From contig NZ_SRLQ01000008.1 of assembly GCF_004745805.1 (NCBI RefSeq), positions 1 through 64,000 on the forward strand: 64,000 bases of DNA, written 5' to 3'. The notes under the pieces are model-generated. The model ran no database searches. It saw nothing but the letters and a program-made list of their open reading frames with translations, and was not told the origin of the DNA. Source of the DNA: Mycolicibacterium sp. CH28. Lineage in GTDB: Bacteria > Actinomycetota > Actinomycetes > Mycobacteriales > Mycobacteriaceae. Of the stretch, positions 17,481-26,080 are shown in pieces. The first letter of the stretch is position 1, and the number at the start of each line of letters is the position of its first letter. The translations under genes were made by a program, and so were the position numbers.

Positions 17481-17710
17481 GGACTTCCCCACATTGCGTA
17501 TCGCCTGTTCAGCGACGTGCCCGCGACCAATCATCAGATTGTGGTTTGAGTTCGCCGGGATGCGTCAACGCCACTACGAGCCGGCGTGAGGTCGGCTGCC
17601 CAAGGGTAGGAGTCGCGGCCCTTCGGGGTTGGTGCTCCTTTTGGAGGGCTGTGTGCGGTGATAGCTCGCGCAGCTCTGACTCCCTGCCAACAGGAAGAAA
17701 TGGAGCGAAT
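17481..17710 (+). other. intergenic stretch with a possibly structured leader
   Basis: No gene in these 230 bp. Near the 3' end CCC-TTCG-GGG (17619-17628) and CTCC-TTTT-GGAG (17635-17646) form two small hairpins, and AAGGG just upstream could pair instead with CCCTT, so alternative folds exist. TGGAGCG before the next ATG is its ribosome binding site. I do not recognise a known riboswitch. Confidence 0.35.
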
Positions 17711-18145
17711 ATGAACACGATGACGAAGATGGCCGCAGGTGCCGTTCTGGGTGGATCGCTGCTCGTCGCGGGTGGTCTCGGTCTCGCGAACGCGGCTCCG
17801 TCGGCACCGGCGTCCGTGGTGGGCGACAGCAAGATCGACATCGCACTCACCGTCGACGGCCAGCAGATCGGCGTCATCCAGGATGTGTCGCTGGCCGGTG
17901 CGCAGACCCTGGCCGGCTCGGTGTGCCCGGGCGATGACGTGTCGGCTCGCCTTGCGCAGCTGGACACCAGCCAGGTCCAGAACCTGCCGGCGTGCACGAG
18001 CGCCACTGGCGGTCTGAGCTACACGTTCAGCCAGAACGGACCGGGCGCCTCCGACGTCTCGCCGGCCGAGAGCCACATTGCGCCGGGTACGGCGCCGGCG
18101 GCCACCAGCGCGGCCCCGGCTCCGTCGGCGGCCGAGAGCCGCTAA
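17711..18145 (+). CDS. small secreted protein of unknown function
   Basis: A 144-residue protein. Residues 1-29 form a Sec signal peptide with a Gly/Leu-rich core and an ANA|AP cleavage site. The mature part has two Cys (~75 and ~97) that could pair in the cell envelope, a beta-rich segment DSKIDIALTVDGQQIGVIQDV and a disordered Ala/Pro/Ser-rich tail. No enzymatic motif was found. It lies between the rpsI terminator and its own strong terminator, hence a single-gene unit. I do not recognise the family. Confidence 0.75.
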   Translation: MNTMTKMAAGAVLGGSLLVAGGLGLANAAPSAPASVVGDSKIDIALTVDGQQIGVIQDVSLAGAQTLAGSVCPGDDVSARLAQLDTSQVQNLPACTSATGGLSYTFSQNGPGASDVSPAESHIAPGTAPAATSAAPAPSAAESR

Positions 18146-18167
18146 CCAGCGACCAGCAGAACCCCTG

Positions 18168-18201
18168 CACTGCCCGCACCCCCAACCGGGTGCGGGCAGT
18201 G
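18168..18201 (+). terminator. terminator after the small secreted protein gene
   Basis: A perfect 14-bp stem CACTGCCCGCACCC / GGGTGCGGGCAGTG has a 6-nt loop and is followed by TTCGTCG. It isolates the secreted-protein gene from glmM. Confidence 0.85.
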
Positions 18202-18301
18202 TTCGTCGTCACCGTCTCGGTGAAATATCGATTCAGTGCCGACACGGCCGATAACCTGGTGGGTTGTGTCGTGAGTCGCTAGTTATGAGAGGTTTGTCCG
18301 C

Positions 18302-19639
18302 ATGGGACGACTGTTCGGGACCGATGGGGTCCGCGGCGTCGCCAACCGGGAGCTGACAGCTGAGCTGGCGCTGGCCCTCGGGGCCGCGGCGGCACGGCGG
18401 CTGGCCGTCACGGGTGGCCCGGGGCGTCGAGTCGCCGTCATCGGGCGCGACCCGCGGGCCAGCGGCGAGATGCTGGAAGCGGCGGTGATCGCCGGAGTGA
18501 CCAGCGAGGGTGTCGATGCGCTGCGAGTCGGAGTGCAGCCCACCCCGGCGGTGGCTCACCTCACCGGCGCTTACGGCGCCGACTTCGGCGTGATGATCTC
18601 CGCGTCGCACAATCCGATGCCGGACAACGGCATCAAGATCTTCGGCCCCGGCGGTCACAAGCTCGATGACGATGCGGAAGACCGCATCGAGGAACTCGTG
18701 GCCGAGGGGCCCGGTCTTCGGCCCGTCGGTGCGGGGATCGGCCGTGTCCTCGACGCGCCGGATGCTCTGGAGCGCTACCTGCACCATTTGCGCGCTGCGG
18801 CCCCGCAGCGGCTCGAGGGGCTCACCGTCGTCGTGGACTGCGCCAACGGTGCCGCCTCGCAGGCAGCACCACGGGCTTATCGGGCCGCCGGCGCCCGGGT
18901 GATCGCGATCAACGCTGAACCCGATGGCCTGAACATCAACGATGGCTGCGGCTCGACGCATCTCGAGCAACTGCAGGCGGCGGTTCGGGCGCACAAAGCC
19001 GATCTGGGGCTCGCCCATGACGGCGACGCTGACCGGTGTCTGGCGGTGGATGCCGCGGGAGCGGTGATCGACGGTGACGCCATCATGGTGGTGTTGGCGT
19101 TGGCCATGCGGGATGCTGGCGAGCTCGCCTCCAACACGCTGGTGGCCACCGTGATGAGTAATCTCGGTCTTCATCTGGCGATGCGCGAGGCCGGCATCAC
19201 GGTGCACACCACCGGTGTCGGTGACCGTTACGTGCTCGAGGAGCTGCGGGCCGGGGAGTACACCCTCGGCGGCGAGCAATCCGGCCACATCGTGCTGCCA
19301 GCGCTGGCCACCACCGGGGACGGGATCGTCACCGGGCTGCGACTGATGTCGCGGATGGCGCAGACCCGTTCGTCGCTGGCGGCCCTGGCCGCGCCGATGC
19401 GGACGCTTCCGCAGGTTCTGATCAATGTCCAGGTCGCCGACAAGGCCACCGTCGCCGGGGCACCCGGGGTGCAGAGCGCCGTGCGTGAGGCCGAGGCCGA
19501 ACTGGGCGACACCGGGCGAATTCTGTTGCGCCCATCTGGAACTGAACAGCTGGTGCGCGTCATGGTCGAGGCCGCCGACGAGGACACCGCGCGCCAGCTG
19601 GCGCTGCGCATCGCAGAATCGGTCAGCGCCGAAGGCTGA
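18302..19639 (+). CDS. glmM: phosphoglucosamine mutase GlmM
   Basis: A 445-residue enzyme converting glucosamine-6-phosphate to glucosamine-1-phosphate, for UDP-GlcNAc and peptidoglycan synthesis. The active phosphoserine is Ser ~102 in [17 protein letters not shown]; the Mg site is HDGDADRC; the sugar loop is GGEQSGH and the phosphate-binding C-terminus [14 protein letters not shown]. The ATG has GAGAGG ~9 nt upstream. glmS, which makes its substrate, lies 4 kb downstream on the same strand. Confidence 0.97.
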   Translation: MGRLFGTDGVRGVANRELTAELALALGAAAARRLAVTGGPGRRVAVIGRDPRASGEMLEAAVIAGVTSEGVDALRVGVQPTPAVAHLTGAYGADFGVMISASHNPMPDNGIKIFGPGGHKLDDDAEDRIEELVAEGPGLRPVGAGIGRVLDAPDALERYLHHLRAAAPQRLEGLTVVVDCANGAASQAAPRAYRAAGARVIAINAEPDGLNINDGCGSTHLEQLQAAVRAHKADLGLAHDGDADRCLAVDAAGAVIDGDAIMVVLALAMRDAGELASNTLVATVMSNLGLHLAMREAGITVHTTGVGDRYVLEELRAGEYTLGGEQSGHIVLPALATTGDGIVTGLRLMSRMAQTRSSLAALAAPMRTLPQVLINVQVADKATVAGAPGVQSAVREAEAELGDTGRILLRPSGTEQLVRVMVEAADEDTARQLALRIAESVSAEG

Positions 19640-19688
19640 TCCGGAGGCGGTAGGAACCGGTGGCGGTGTTGCTGCGTCATACCCAGGT

Positions 19689-19979
19689 ATGGGGAGCACA
19701 CGCGTGGACACTGCGGCGCTACGCGCCGCGGCACAACGCTTCGATACCGCCGCAGACCTTCTCGACGCCGCATTGCGGGCGCAGCTGAGCCGGCTGCGCT
19801 TCGACGGGGCGCTCGCGGGGCGGGCGCACGTTGCGGGCGGCGATGCGGTGCGCGCCGCGCTGGACCGGCTCGCCGCTGAGGTGGCGCAGTGGTCGCGGGC
19901 GGCAGCGGAGGTGGCCGCGGCGCTGCGGGTGGCCGCGGACCGCTATGCCGACGCCGAGCTGAACGCCGCGATCCGATGA
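19689..19979 (+). CDS. small helical protein resembling EspC-type T7SS substrates
   Basis: A 96-residue, fully helical, Ala-rich protein with two helices (DTAALRAAAQRFDTAADLLDAAL and AALDRLAAEVAQWSRAAAEVAAALRVAADRYADAE). Near the C-terminus YADAE fits the YxxxD/E type VII secretion signal. Position matches Rv3440c downstream of glmM. ATGA overlap with the next gene makes a bicistron as for PE-PPE and EspC-type pairs. Secretion is inferred; no ESX gene is in the window. Confidence 0.7.
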   Translation: MGSTRVDTAALRAAAQRFDTAADLLDAALRAQLSRLRFDGALAGRAHVAGGDAVRAALDRLAAEVAQWSRAAAEVAAALRVAADRYADAELNAAIR

Positions 19980-21295
19980 GCGCGGACGCCGCCGCGCGGC
20001 TGGCCCAGGGCCGCCCTGCGGTGGCCAATACCCAGAGTTATGTCTCGGCCTGCCGTGCGGTCGGCTACCAGCACCCGGACCTGACCGCACACGGCGCGCA
20101 AATCCTCGATTGGTACGGCGGCCAGGACGGTCTGGATCTGCAGGTGCTGGACGCCGACTGCACGCTGCTAGGCGCTGCTGCCGATGCTGCCGAGGAGGCG
20201 CTGCGTATCGAGCTCACCGGATGCGGGCTGGTGGCGTCGGCGTGGGAAGGCGGATCCGGTTCGCGGGCAGCAGATTTCGCTGACCGGCACTGTGTGGCCG
20301 GGGAATCGGTGGCCAGCGCACTGCGGGCTGCTGCCAAGGCCTGCGACGCGCTGCGGGACCGGTTGTGGCAGGTGGTCGACGCGAAGGTTGATGCGGCGGT
20401 ATCGATCGACGACCGCCGCGGCGGGGAGCGGCCGGCGTGGTTGACAGCGGCGGGCATCGTGACCGGCGGGGGAGCCGACCGTGCCGGAGCCGTCGAGGTG
20501 GTGACCGGGCAGATCACGCCCTACGTCGACACCGACATCCGCACCGAGTGGGTGGCCGCGATGCGGTCGGCGGCGGCCTCGGTGGCGACCGCCTTCGACG
20601 ACACGGTACGGCGGTTGACCGCCAGTCCCGCAGCGGTTTTCGAGGTACCCGGGCAGTTGGCCGCGGCACCGCCCGCGCCGCCCGCCCCGATGGCCGAGAC
20701 GCCCGCGCGGATGACTGTGCCGTCGGCCGTGCCCGCCGTCGCGCCCTCGGCACCGCTGCCGGCCGATGACTCCGCGCTGCCGCCGACGCTCCCCGAGACG
20801 CCGCCGCAGGCCGCTGCCGCGCCGCCACCTCCGCCTGCCGCGCCGTCACCTCCGCCTGCCGCGATGGCCGAGCCGCCCGCTCTTGGCGCAGTCCCGTCCG
20901 CGGGCATGCCTGCCATGCCGACCATGCCCGACGTGGGGGGCGGACTGTCCGGTCTGGCCGCGCAGATCGCCGATGCGCTCGACGGTCTGACCGGTGGCGG
21001 GTCCGACGCACCGGTCGACACCCCGTCGCCGGACGCTGGGACCGAGGATCCGGCTGGGAGCGAGGATCCGACTGAGACCGAGGATCCGGCTGAGACCAAC
21101 GATGGCCCTGAGCCGGTCACCGATGAGCCGGATGATGCTGCACCCGAAGCCGTTCCGATCGGCGAGCCCGCGGCCAGCGCCGCTGAGCCGTCCGAACTTC
21201 CCGCATCACCACCGCCGGCGGAGGAACCGGAGGAAGCAGGGAGCCAGACGCCATGTGAGATCGCGGCCGACGAGCTACCGCAGGTCGGGCAGTGA
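19976..21295 (+). CDS. Ala/Pro-rich protein with WxG-containing N-terminal helices
   Basis: A 439-residue protein at the Rv3439c position. The N-terminal ~170 residues are helical, with the turn SAWEGGSGSRAADF (Trp-x-Gly as in WXG100 and PPE partners) followed by a long helix to KVDAAVSIDD. From ~225 onward it is low-complexity Pro/Ala, then an acidic stretch with three TEDPAE-like repeats, and probably disordered. No signal peptide. Together with the overlapping small upstream gene it looks like a type VII secretion substrate pair or a surface protein. Function unknown. Confidence 0.7.
   Translation: MSADAAARLAQGRPAVANTQSYVSACRAVGYQHPDLTAHGAQILDWYGGQDGLDLQVLDADCTLLGAAADAAEEALRIELTGCGLVASAWEGGSGSRAADFADRHCVAGESVASALRAAAKACDALRDRLWQVVDAKVDAAVSIDDRRGGERPAWLTAAGIVTGGGADRAGAVEVVTGQITPYVDTDIRTEWVAAMRSAAASVATAFDDTVRRLTASPAAVFEVPGQLAAAPPAPPAPMAETPARMTVPSAVPAVAPSAPLPADDSALPPTLPETPPQAAAAPPPPPAAPSPPPAAMAEPPALGAVPSAGMPAMPTMPDVGGGLSGLAAQIADALDGLTGGGSDAPVDTPSPDAGTEDPAGSEDPTETEDPAETNDGPEPVTDEPDDAAPEAVPIGEPAASAAEPSELPASPPPAEEPEEAGSQTPCEIAADELPQVGQ
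21041..21094 (+). repeat. three 18-bp tandem repeats
   Basis: Three near-identical units built on CGAGGATCCG (21041-21058, 21059-21076, 21077-21094) encode TEDPAG, SEDPTE and TEDPAE in the acidic tail of the Ala/Pro-rich protein. This tract is likely to vary in length between strains. Confidence 0.8.
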
Positions 21296-21385
21296 GCACC
21301 GACCTCGGCCGTCCGGCGGAACCGCCGTCGCGTCGTCGTCTGCTCCGGCCGGCCGACGAGCAGCGGGCCGCCCGCCCGCCGGTGC

Positions 21386-22426
21386 TCAGGGCAGCAGCTG
21401 TTGCAGTTCCTCGACGTAGCTGACGTATTCGGCGCCGTCGGCGGAGACCGGGGTGGCCAACAAGGTGGTGACGCCGGCCTCGGCGAACGCGGCGATGCGT
21501 TCCTCGACGAACCCACGCGGCCCGATCAGCGAGACGTTGCGGACCAACTCGTCGGGCACCGCGGCGATGGCCTCCGCCTTGCGGCCGGACAGGTATAGCT
21601 CCTGAATGTGGTCGGCCACGTCACCGTAACCGTAGCGGGTGGCCAGCTTGTGGTAGAAGTTCCGGCCCTTGGCGCCCATACCGCCGATGTAGAGCGCCAG
21701 CTGCGGCTTGACCCAGTTCAGTCGTTCCTCGACGTCGTCACCGATGGCCAGCGACACCCCAACCATCACGTCGAGCTCGCCGAGTTGGCTGTCGCGCTTG
21801 GCTTTTCCGGCACGTAGTGCCTCGCCCCACACGTCGTCGGCCTTCTCGGGATAGAAGAACACCGGCTGCCAGCCTTCGGCGATCTCGGCGGTCAGCTCGA
21901 CATTCTTGGGGCCCAGTGCGGCGATGGTGATCGGAATACGCTCGCGCACCGGATGATTGATGATGTGCAACGGCTTACCCAGGCCGGTGCCACGCTCGGG
22001 CGGCAGTGGGATCTGGTAGCTGCGTCCCTGGTGTTCCACCCGGTCGCGCCGCCACACCTGACGGCAGATTTCGACGACTTCGCGGGTGCGTCCGAGCGGG
22101 GCGTCGAACGGCACCCCGTGGAAGCCCTCCACTACCTGGGGCCCCGATGTTCCGATGCCGAGCCGGAAGCGCCCGTCGGAGACGAAATCCAGGCCGGCGG
22201 CGGTCATCGCCAGCAGGCTGGGGGTGCGGGTGTAGATGGGGAAGACGCCGGAACCGAGTTCGATGGCCGAGGTCTTGGCCGCCAGATAGCCGAGCTGGCT
22301 GACGGCATCGTAGGAGTAGGCCTCGGCGACCAGGATGATGTCCACGCCTGCCTGCTCCAACACCACGATGTGCTCGACGGCCTCGCGGAAACCGCCCGAG
22401 TAACTCAGAAATATGCCGGTGCGCAT
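21386..22426 (-). CDS. LLM-class (F420-type) flavin oxidoreductase
   Basis: A 346-residue luciferase-like monooxygenase fold: MRTGIFLSYSG, IILVAEAYSYDAVSQLG, IELGSGVFPIYTRTP, GRFRLGIGTSGPQVVEG, and ALGPKNVELTAEIAEGW as cofactor-binding parts. In mycobacteria such proteins generally use coenzyme F420. The substrate is unknown. ATG 22426 lies 6 nt after TATAAC with no ribosome binding site, suggesting a leaderless message; an in-frame GTG at 22432 is excluded if that -10 is right. A TetR-like palindrome lies just upstream. Confidence 0.85.
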   Translation of the reverse strand: MRTGIFLSYSGGFREAVEHIVVLEQAGVDIILVAEAYSYDAVSQLGYLAAKTSAIELGSGVFPIYTRTPSLLAMTAAGLDFVSDGRFRLGIGTSGPQVVEGFHGVPFDAPLGRTREVVEICRQVWRRDRVEHQGRSYQIPLPPERGTGLGKPLHIINHPVRERIPITIAALGPKNVELTAEIAEGWQPVFFYPEKADDVWGEALRAGKAKRDSQLGELDVMVGVSLAIGDDVEERLNWVKPQLALYIGGMGAKGRNFYHKLATRYGYGDVADHIQELYLSGRKAEAIAAVPDELVRNVSLIGPRGFVEERIAAFAEAGVTTLLATPVSADGAEYVSYVEELQQLLP

Positions 22427-22441
22427 CAGCACGTTATATCA

Positions 22442-22457
22442 CCAACCAGTTGGTTGG
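22442..22457 (-). promoter_or_regulatory. TetR-type operator candidate
   Basis: CCAACCA-GT-TGGTTGG is a perfect 7-bp inverted repeat immediately upstream of the TATAAC box (22433-22438) of the oxidoreductase gene, ideally placed for repression. No tetR gene is adjacent, so the regulator must be encoded elsewhere. Confidence 0.6.
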
Positions 22458-22483
22458 CCGATTGCGGGATTCGGTGATCGCCG

Positions 22484-23335
22484 CTACCGGAGCAGCGCGA
22501 CGATCCTGTCCTCGGGCGTCAGCGTCGGCGCGTCGGCATCGGGTTGCTCGGTCTTGGGCAGCACGGCCTCGGGATCGGCGAATTCTCGGTAGGCCTTGTC
22601 ACCGGTGAGCTGAAACAGCAGATAGCCGGTCAGCAGCGCCCGAACGGTCTTCTGGGTGCCGCGGTCGGAGCCCGGCATACCGAGCACCCGGGCGAACCGC
22701 CGCTTCTCGGCCAGGCCGGACGCCGTGGACTTGCTGACGACGCGCAGCACCGAACCGTTCCAGACCCGGGCCAGATCCTGGGCGTCGGTGCGCAGCGACT
22801 GCGGATCGTCGGGCGCACTGAGCACCAGTCCGGGCACCTTCAGCGTCGCCGCGGGTTGCCGGGCGGGTGGTTTGGTCACCGACGGAAACAGCGCGGCCAC
22901 GGCCTTCGGCGCGTTCTGGCCCGCTCCGGCAAGGCCCGCCGCGGTGAACACCGCCGCCGAGCCCCCGAATCCGTGGCCGGCCAGGCCGAGCTTGGTGGGG
23001 TGCACGCTGATGGAGCCGGGGCCGAGTCGCACCCCGGTGATGATGTCCAGGGTGGTGCCCAGGTCGAACGCCAGGTTCAGTACCGAGGGGGCCAGGCCGC
23101 GCTCGGTGTTGGGTGCCGCCGCCACGATGCCCCACGACGCCAGATGCTCCAGCGTCGTCGCGTAATGATCGACCTCTGTGAGCCAGTCGTGGCCGAAGGC
23201 AACCGCAGGCAGGTTGTACCCGGAAGCCGGGGTATAGACGATGCCGGGAAGCCCGGCAAAGGCCAGGTCACCGCGCAGAACCTGATGCGGACCGCGGCGG
23301 GTCAGCGCCGCAAAGAGCTTACGAGTCCGGGCCAC
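22484..23335 (-). CDS. alpha/beta-hydrolase-fold protein lacking the nucleophile serine
   Basis: A 283-residue dienelactone-hydrolase/acetylesterase-like protein at the Rv3438 position. Fold markers are VAFGHDWLTEVDHY (oxyanion region), HLASWGIVAAAPNTERG, the elbow GLAGHGFGGSAA and VPGLVLSAPDDPQSL (acid strand). The elbow reads G-H-G-F-G, with Gly where the catalytic Ser should be, so ordinary esterase activity is unlikely. GTG start lies 6 nt after TAGGTT, pointing to a leaderless transcript divergent from glmS. Confidence 0.78.
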   Translation of the reverse strand: MARTRKLFAALTRRGPHQVLRGDLAFAGLPGIVYTPASGYNLPAVAFGHDWLTEVDHYATTLEHLASWGIVAAAPNTERGLAPSVLNLAFDLGTTLDIITGVRLGPGSISVHPTKLGLAGHGFGGSAAVFTAAGLAGAGQNAPKAVAALFPSVTKPPARQPAATLKVPGLVLSAPDDPQSLRTDAQDLARVWNGSVLRVVSKSTASGLAEKRRFARVLGMPGSDRGTQKTVRALLTGYLLFQLTGDKAYREFADPEAVLPKTEQPDADAPTLTPEDRIVALLR

Positions 23336-23388
23336 CCCAAGAACCTAACCCACCGGCCCCGACCCGGCGCTGCACTACCCTGTGTGGC
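23336..23388. promoter_or_regulatory. divergent leaderless promoters of the hydrolase-like gene and glmS
   Basis: In 53 bp, the minus strand has TAGGTT (23342-23347) 6 nt before GTG 23335 and the plus strand has TACCCT (23376-23381) 7 nt before ATG 23389. Neither start has a ribosome binding site. Confidence 0.55.
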
Positions 23389-25257
23389 ATGTGCGGAATC
23401 GTGGCCTACGTCGGGCATCGCCCCGCCAAGGATGTCGTGGTGGACGCACTGCGCCGGATGGAATACCGCGGCTACGACTCGTCGGGGGTGGCGCTGCTCG
23501 ACGGCCACGGCGGGCTGACCGTCCGCCGCCGCGCAGGACGGCTGGCCAACCTCGAGGAAGCACTGGCCGAGACCGAGCCGGCCGCACTGGCAGGAACTGC
23601 CGGCATGGGTCATACCCGGTGGGCCACCCACGGGCGGCCCACCGACCGCAACGCGCACCCGCATCGGGACGCGGCAGGCAAATTCGCCGTCGTGCACAAC
23701 GGCATCATCGAGAACTTCGCGACGCTGCGTAAGGAACTGGAAGCCGAGGGCGCCGAGTTCGCCAGCGACACCGACACCGAGGTGGCCGTGCATCTGGTCG
23801 CCCACGCCTACCGCCAGGGTCCAACCGCCGGCGATTTCGAGGCATCGGTGCTGGCGGTGCTGCGGCGTCTGGAAGGGCACTTCACCCTAGTGTTCGCCCA
23901 CGCCGACGATCCCGGCACGATCATCGCGGCGCGGCGCTCGACCCCGCTGGTCGTGGGCGTCGGCGACGGTGAGATGTTCCTCGGCTCCGATGTCGCGGCC
24001 TTCATCGAATTCACCAGGGACGCCGTCGAACTCGGCCAGGACCAGGCGGTGATCATCACCGCCGACGGCTACCGGATCACCGACTTCGCCGGCCGAGATG
24101 ACGCGGCGAATGCGCGCGAGTTTTACATCGACTGGGATCTGTCGGCCGCCGAGAAGGGCGGCTACGACTACTTCATGCTCAAGGAGATCGCCGAGCAGCC
24201 GACGGCCGTCGCCGACACGCTGCTGGGCCACTTCGTCGACGGTCGGATCGTGCTCGACGAGCAGCGGTTGAGCGATCAAGAGCTGCGTGAGGTCGACAAG
24301 GTCTTCATCGTGGCCTGCGGCACTGCGTTCCACTCGGGCCTGCTGGCCAAGTACGCGATCGAGCACTGGACCCGGCTGCCGGTCGAGGTCGAGCTGGCCA
24401 GTGAGTTCCGCTACCGCGACCCGGTGCTCGACCGCGGCACGCTGGTGATCGCGATCTCGCAGTCCGGTGAGACCGCCGACACCCTCGAGGCCGTCCGGCA
24501 CGCCAAGACCCAGAAGGCCAAGGTGCTGGCGATCTGCAACACCAATGGCAGCCAGATCCCGCGTGAGGCCGACGCGGTGCTCTATACCCGCGCCGGACCT
24601 GAGATCGGGGTGGCGGCCACTAAGACGTTCCTGGCCCAGATCGCCGCCAACTACTTGGTGGGGCTCGCGTTGGCGCAGGCCCGCGGCACCAAGTATCCCG
24701 ACGAGGTGGAGCACGAGTACCGCGAACTGGAGGCGATGCCGGCGCTGGTGAGCCGGGTGCTGGAGCACGTCGAACCGGTCACCGAGCTCGGACAGCGGTT
24801 CGCGTCGTCGCCCACCGTGTTGTTCCTGGGGCGCCACGTCGGATACCCGGTGGCCCTGGAGGGGGCGTTGAAGCTCAAGGAACTGGCCTACATGCACGCC
24901 GAGGGATTTGCCGCCGGTGAGCTCAAGCACGGTCCGATCGCGCTGATCGACGAAGGATTGCCGGTCATCGTCGTCATGCCCTCGCCGAAGAACGCGGCCA
25001 CCCTGCACGCCAAGTTGCTCAGCAATATTCGCGAGATCCAGGCTCGCGGGGCGATCACGATCGTCATCGCCGAGGAGGGCGACGACACGGTGCGGCCCTA
25101 CGCCGACTACATCTTCGAATTGCCAGCGGTATCAACGCTTTTCCAGCCGCTGCTGTCGACGGTGCCGTTGCAGGTGTTCGCCGCCGCGGTGGCGCGGGCG
25201 CGCGGTTACGACGTCGACAAGCCGCGTAACCTCGCCAAGTCCGTCACGGTCGAGTAG
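23389..25257 (+). CDS. glmS: glutamine-fructose-6-phosphate aminotransferase GlmS
   Basis: A 622-residue amidotransferase making glucosamine-6-phosphate from fructose-6-phosphate and glutamine. The N-terminal nucleophile is Cys2 (MCGIVAYVGHR), with GHTRWATHG and HNGIIEN of the glutaminase domain (~1-235). Two SIS domains follow (VACGTAFHSG, ISQSGETADTLEA, CNTNGSQIPREAD) and the C-terminus DKPRNLAKSVTVE is typical. It starts without a leader sequence. The last 14 bp overlap the opposing aldolase gene. No glmS ribozyme is visible. Confidence 0.97.
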   Translation: MCGIVAYVGHRPAKDVVVDALRRMEYRGYDSSGVALLDGHGGLTVRRRAGRLANLEEALAETEPAALAGTAGMGHTRWATHGRPTDRNAHPHRDAAGKFAVVHNGIIENFATLRKELEAEGAEFASDTDTEVAVHLVAHAYRQGPTAGDFEASVLAVLRRLEGHFTLVFAHADDPGTIIAARRSTPLVVGVGDGEMFLGSDVAAFIEFTRDAVELGQDQAVIITADGYRITDFAGRDDAANAREFYIDWDLSAAEKGGYDYFMLKEIAEQPTAVADTLLGHFVDGRIVLDEQRLSDQELREVDKVFIVACGTAFHSGLLAKYAIEHWTRLPVEVELASEFRYRDPVLDRGTLVIAISQSGETADTLEAVRHAKTQKAKVLAICNTNGSQIPREADAVLYTRAGPEIGVAATKTFLAQIAANYLVGLALAQARGTKYPDEVEHEYRELEAMPALVSRVLEHVEPVTELGQRFASSPTVLFLGRHVGYPVALEGALKLKELAYMHAEGFAAGELKHGPIALIDEGLPVIVVMPSPKNAATLHAKLLSNIREIQARGAITIVIAEEGDDTVRPYADYIFELPAVSTLFQPLLSTVPLQVFAAAVARARGYDVDKPRNLAKSVTVE

Positions 25258-26080
25258 CCGAAAGTGCGTTGGCGACAGCCTCGGCGGTGGCTGTCCGTGC
25301 CGCCGCGAGGTAGGGGCGAGGATCCACGGATGCCGGGTTGGCGCCCAGGTGGGTGCGCACCGACGCGGTGAACGCCACGTTGAGCAGGGTGCCGATATTG
25401 ATCTTGGTGATGCCGGATTCGACCGCGGTGCGCAGATCGGATTCGGCCACACCGGAAGACCCGTGCAGGACCAGGGGCACCGCGACCGCCGAGCGCAGCC
25501 GAGCGATCAGGTCGAAGTCGAGCGACGCGGTGCGGGTCGACATCGCGTGACTGCTGCCGACGGCGACCGCCAGCGCATCCACCCCGGTCGCGGCCACAAA
25601 CGCCGCCGCCTCGTCGGGATCGGTCCGCACGCCCGGAGCGTGCGGACCGTCTTTGCCGCCCACTTCGCCGAGTTCGGCTTCCACGAAAAGACCTCGGGTG
25701 CGGGCCCAGTCGGCAACCGCCCGGGTGGCGGCAACGTTCTCGGAGTACTCGAGTCTGGCGGCGTCGAACATCACCGAGCTGACGCCGGCGTCGGCCCCCG
25801 CCCGCACCAGTTCGGGGTCCTCGATGTGGTCGAGGTGAACCGACACCGGCACGGCCGCCTCGGCGGCGACCGCACACACCGCAGCGGTGATCGGTTGCAG
25901 CCGGCCGCCGTGGAACTTCACCGCGTTTTCGCTGATCTGCATGATGACCGGGCTGCCCGCCGCCTCCGCGCCGGCGGCGATGGCCTCGGCGTACTCGAGG
26001 GTGATCACGTTGAAGGCCAGCACCGCGGTGCCGGTCTGCTGGGCGGCGGTGATCAGCTCGCGGGTGCGGGTCAGCGGCAT
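25244..26080 (-). CDS. class II aldolase, tagatose-1,6-bisphosphate type (GatY/KbaY-like)
   Basis: A 278-residue zinc-dependent class II aldolase. Motifs: FNVITLEYAEAI, the zinc-binding HLDH (~82-85), AELGEVGGKDG, VGSSHAMS and VLHGSSGV with a further zinc His (~206). Tagatose-bisphosphate aldolases split tagatose-1,6-bisphosphate into glyceraldehyde-3-phosphate and dihydroxyacetone phosphate, aided by a GatZ/KbaZ subunit, and a GatZ-like gene lies directly upstream with a 10-bp overlap. The usual GSSHG motif has Ala instead of Gly. Fructose-bisphosphate as substrate is possible, but the context favours tagatose. Confidence 0.82.
   Translation of the reverse strand: MPLTRTRELITAAQQTGTAVLAFNVITLEYAEAIAAGAEAAGSPVIMQISENAVKFHGGRLQPITAAVCAVAAEAAVPVSVHLDHIEDPELVRAGADAGVSSVMFDAARLEYSENVAATRAVADWARTRGLFVEAELGEVGGKDGPHAPGVRTDPDEAAAFVAATGVDALAVAVGSSHAMSTRTASLDFDLIARLRSAVAVPLVLHGSSGVAESDLRTAVESGITKINIGTLLNVAFTASVRTHLGANPASVDPRPYLAAARTATAEAVANALSATRP

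Noticed and set aside
17481..17710. Known riboswitch (c-di-AMP or similar) ahead of the secreted protein gene
   Set aside because: I could not match the conserved core of any known class; kept only as a possibly structured leader.
21041..21094. CRISPR-like array
   Set aside because: The 18-bp units are contiguous, in frame and encode an acidic peptide repeat; there are no spacers.
23389..23450. glmS ribozyme upstream of glmS
   Set aside because: Only 53 bp separate glmS from the divergent gene and the promoter appears leaderless, leaving no room for the ribozyme.
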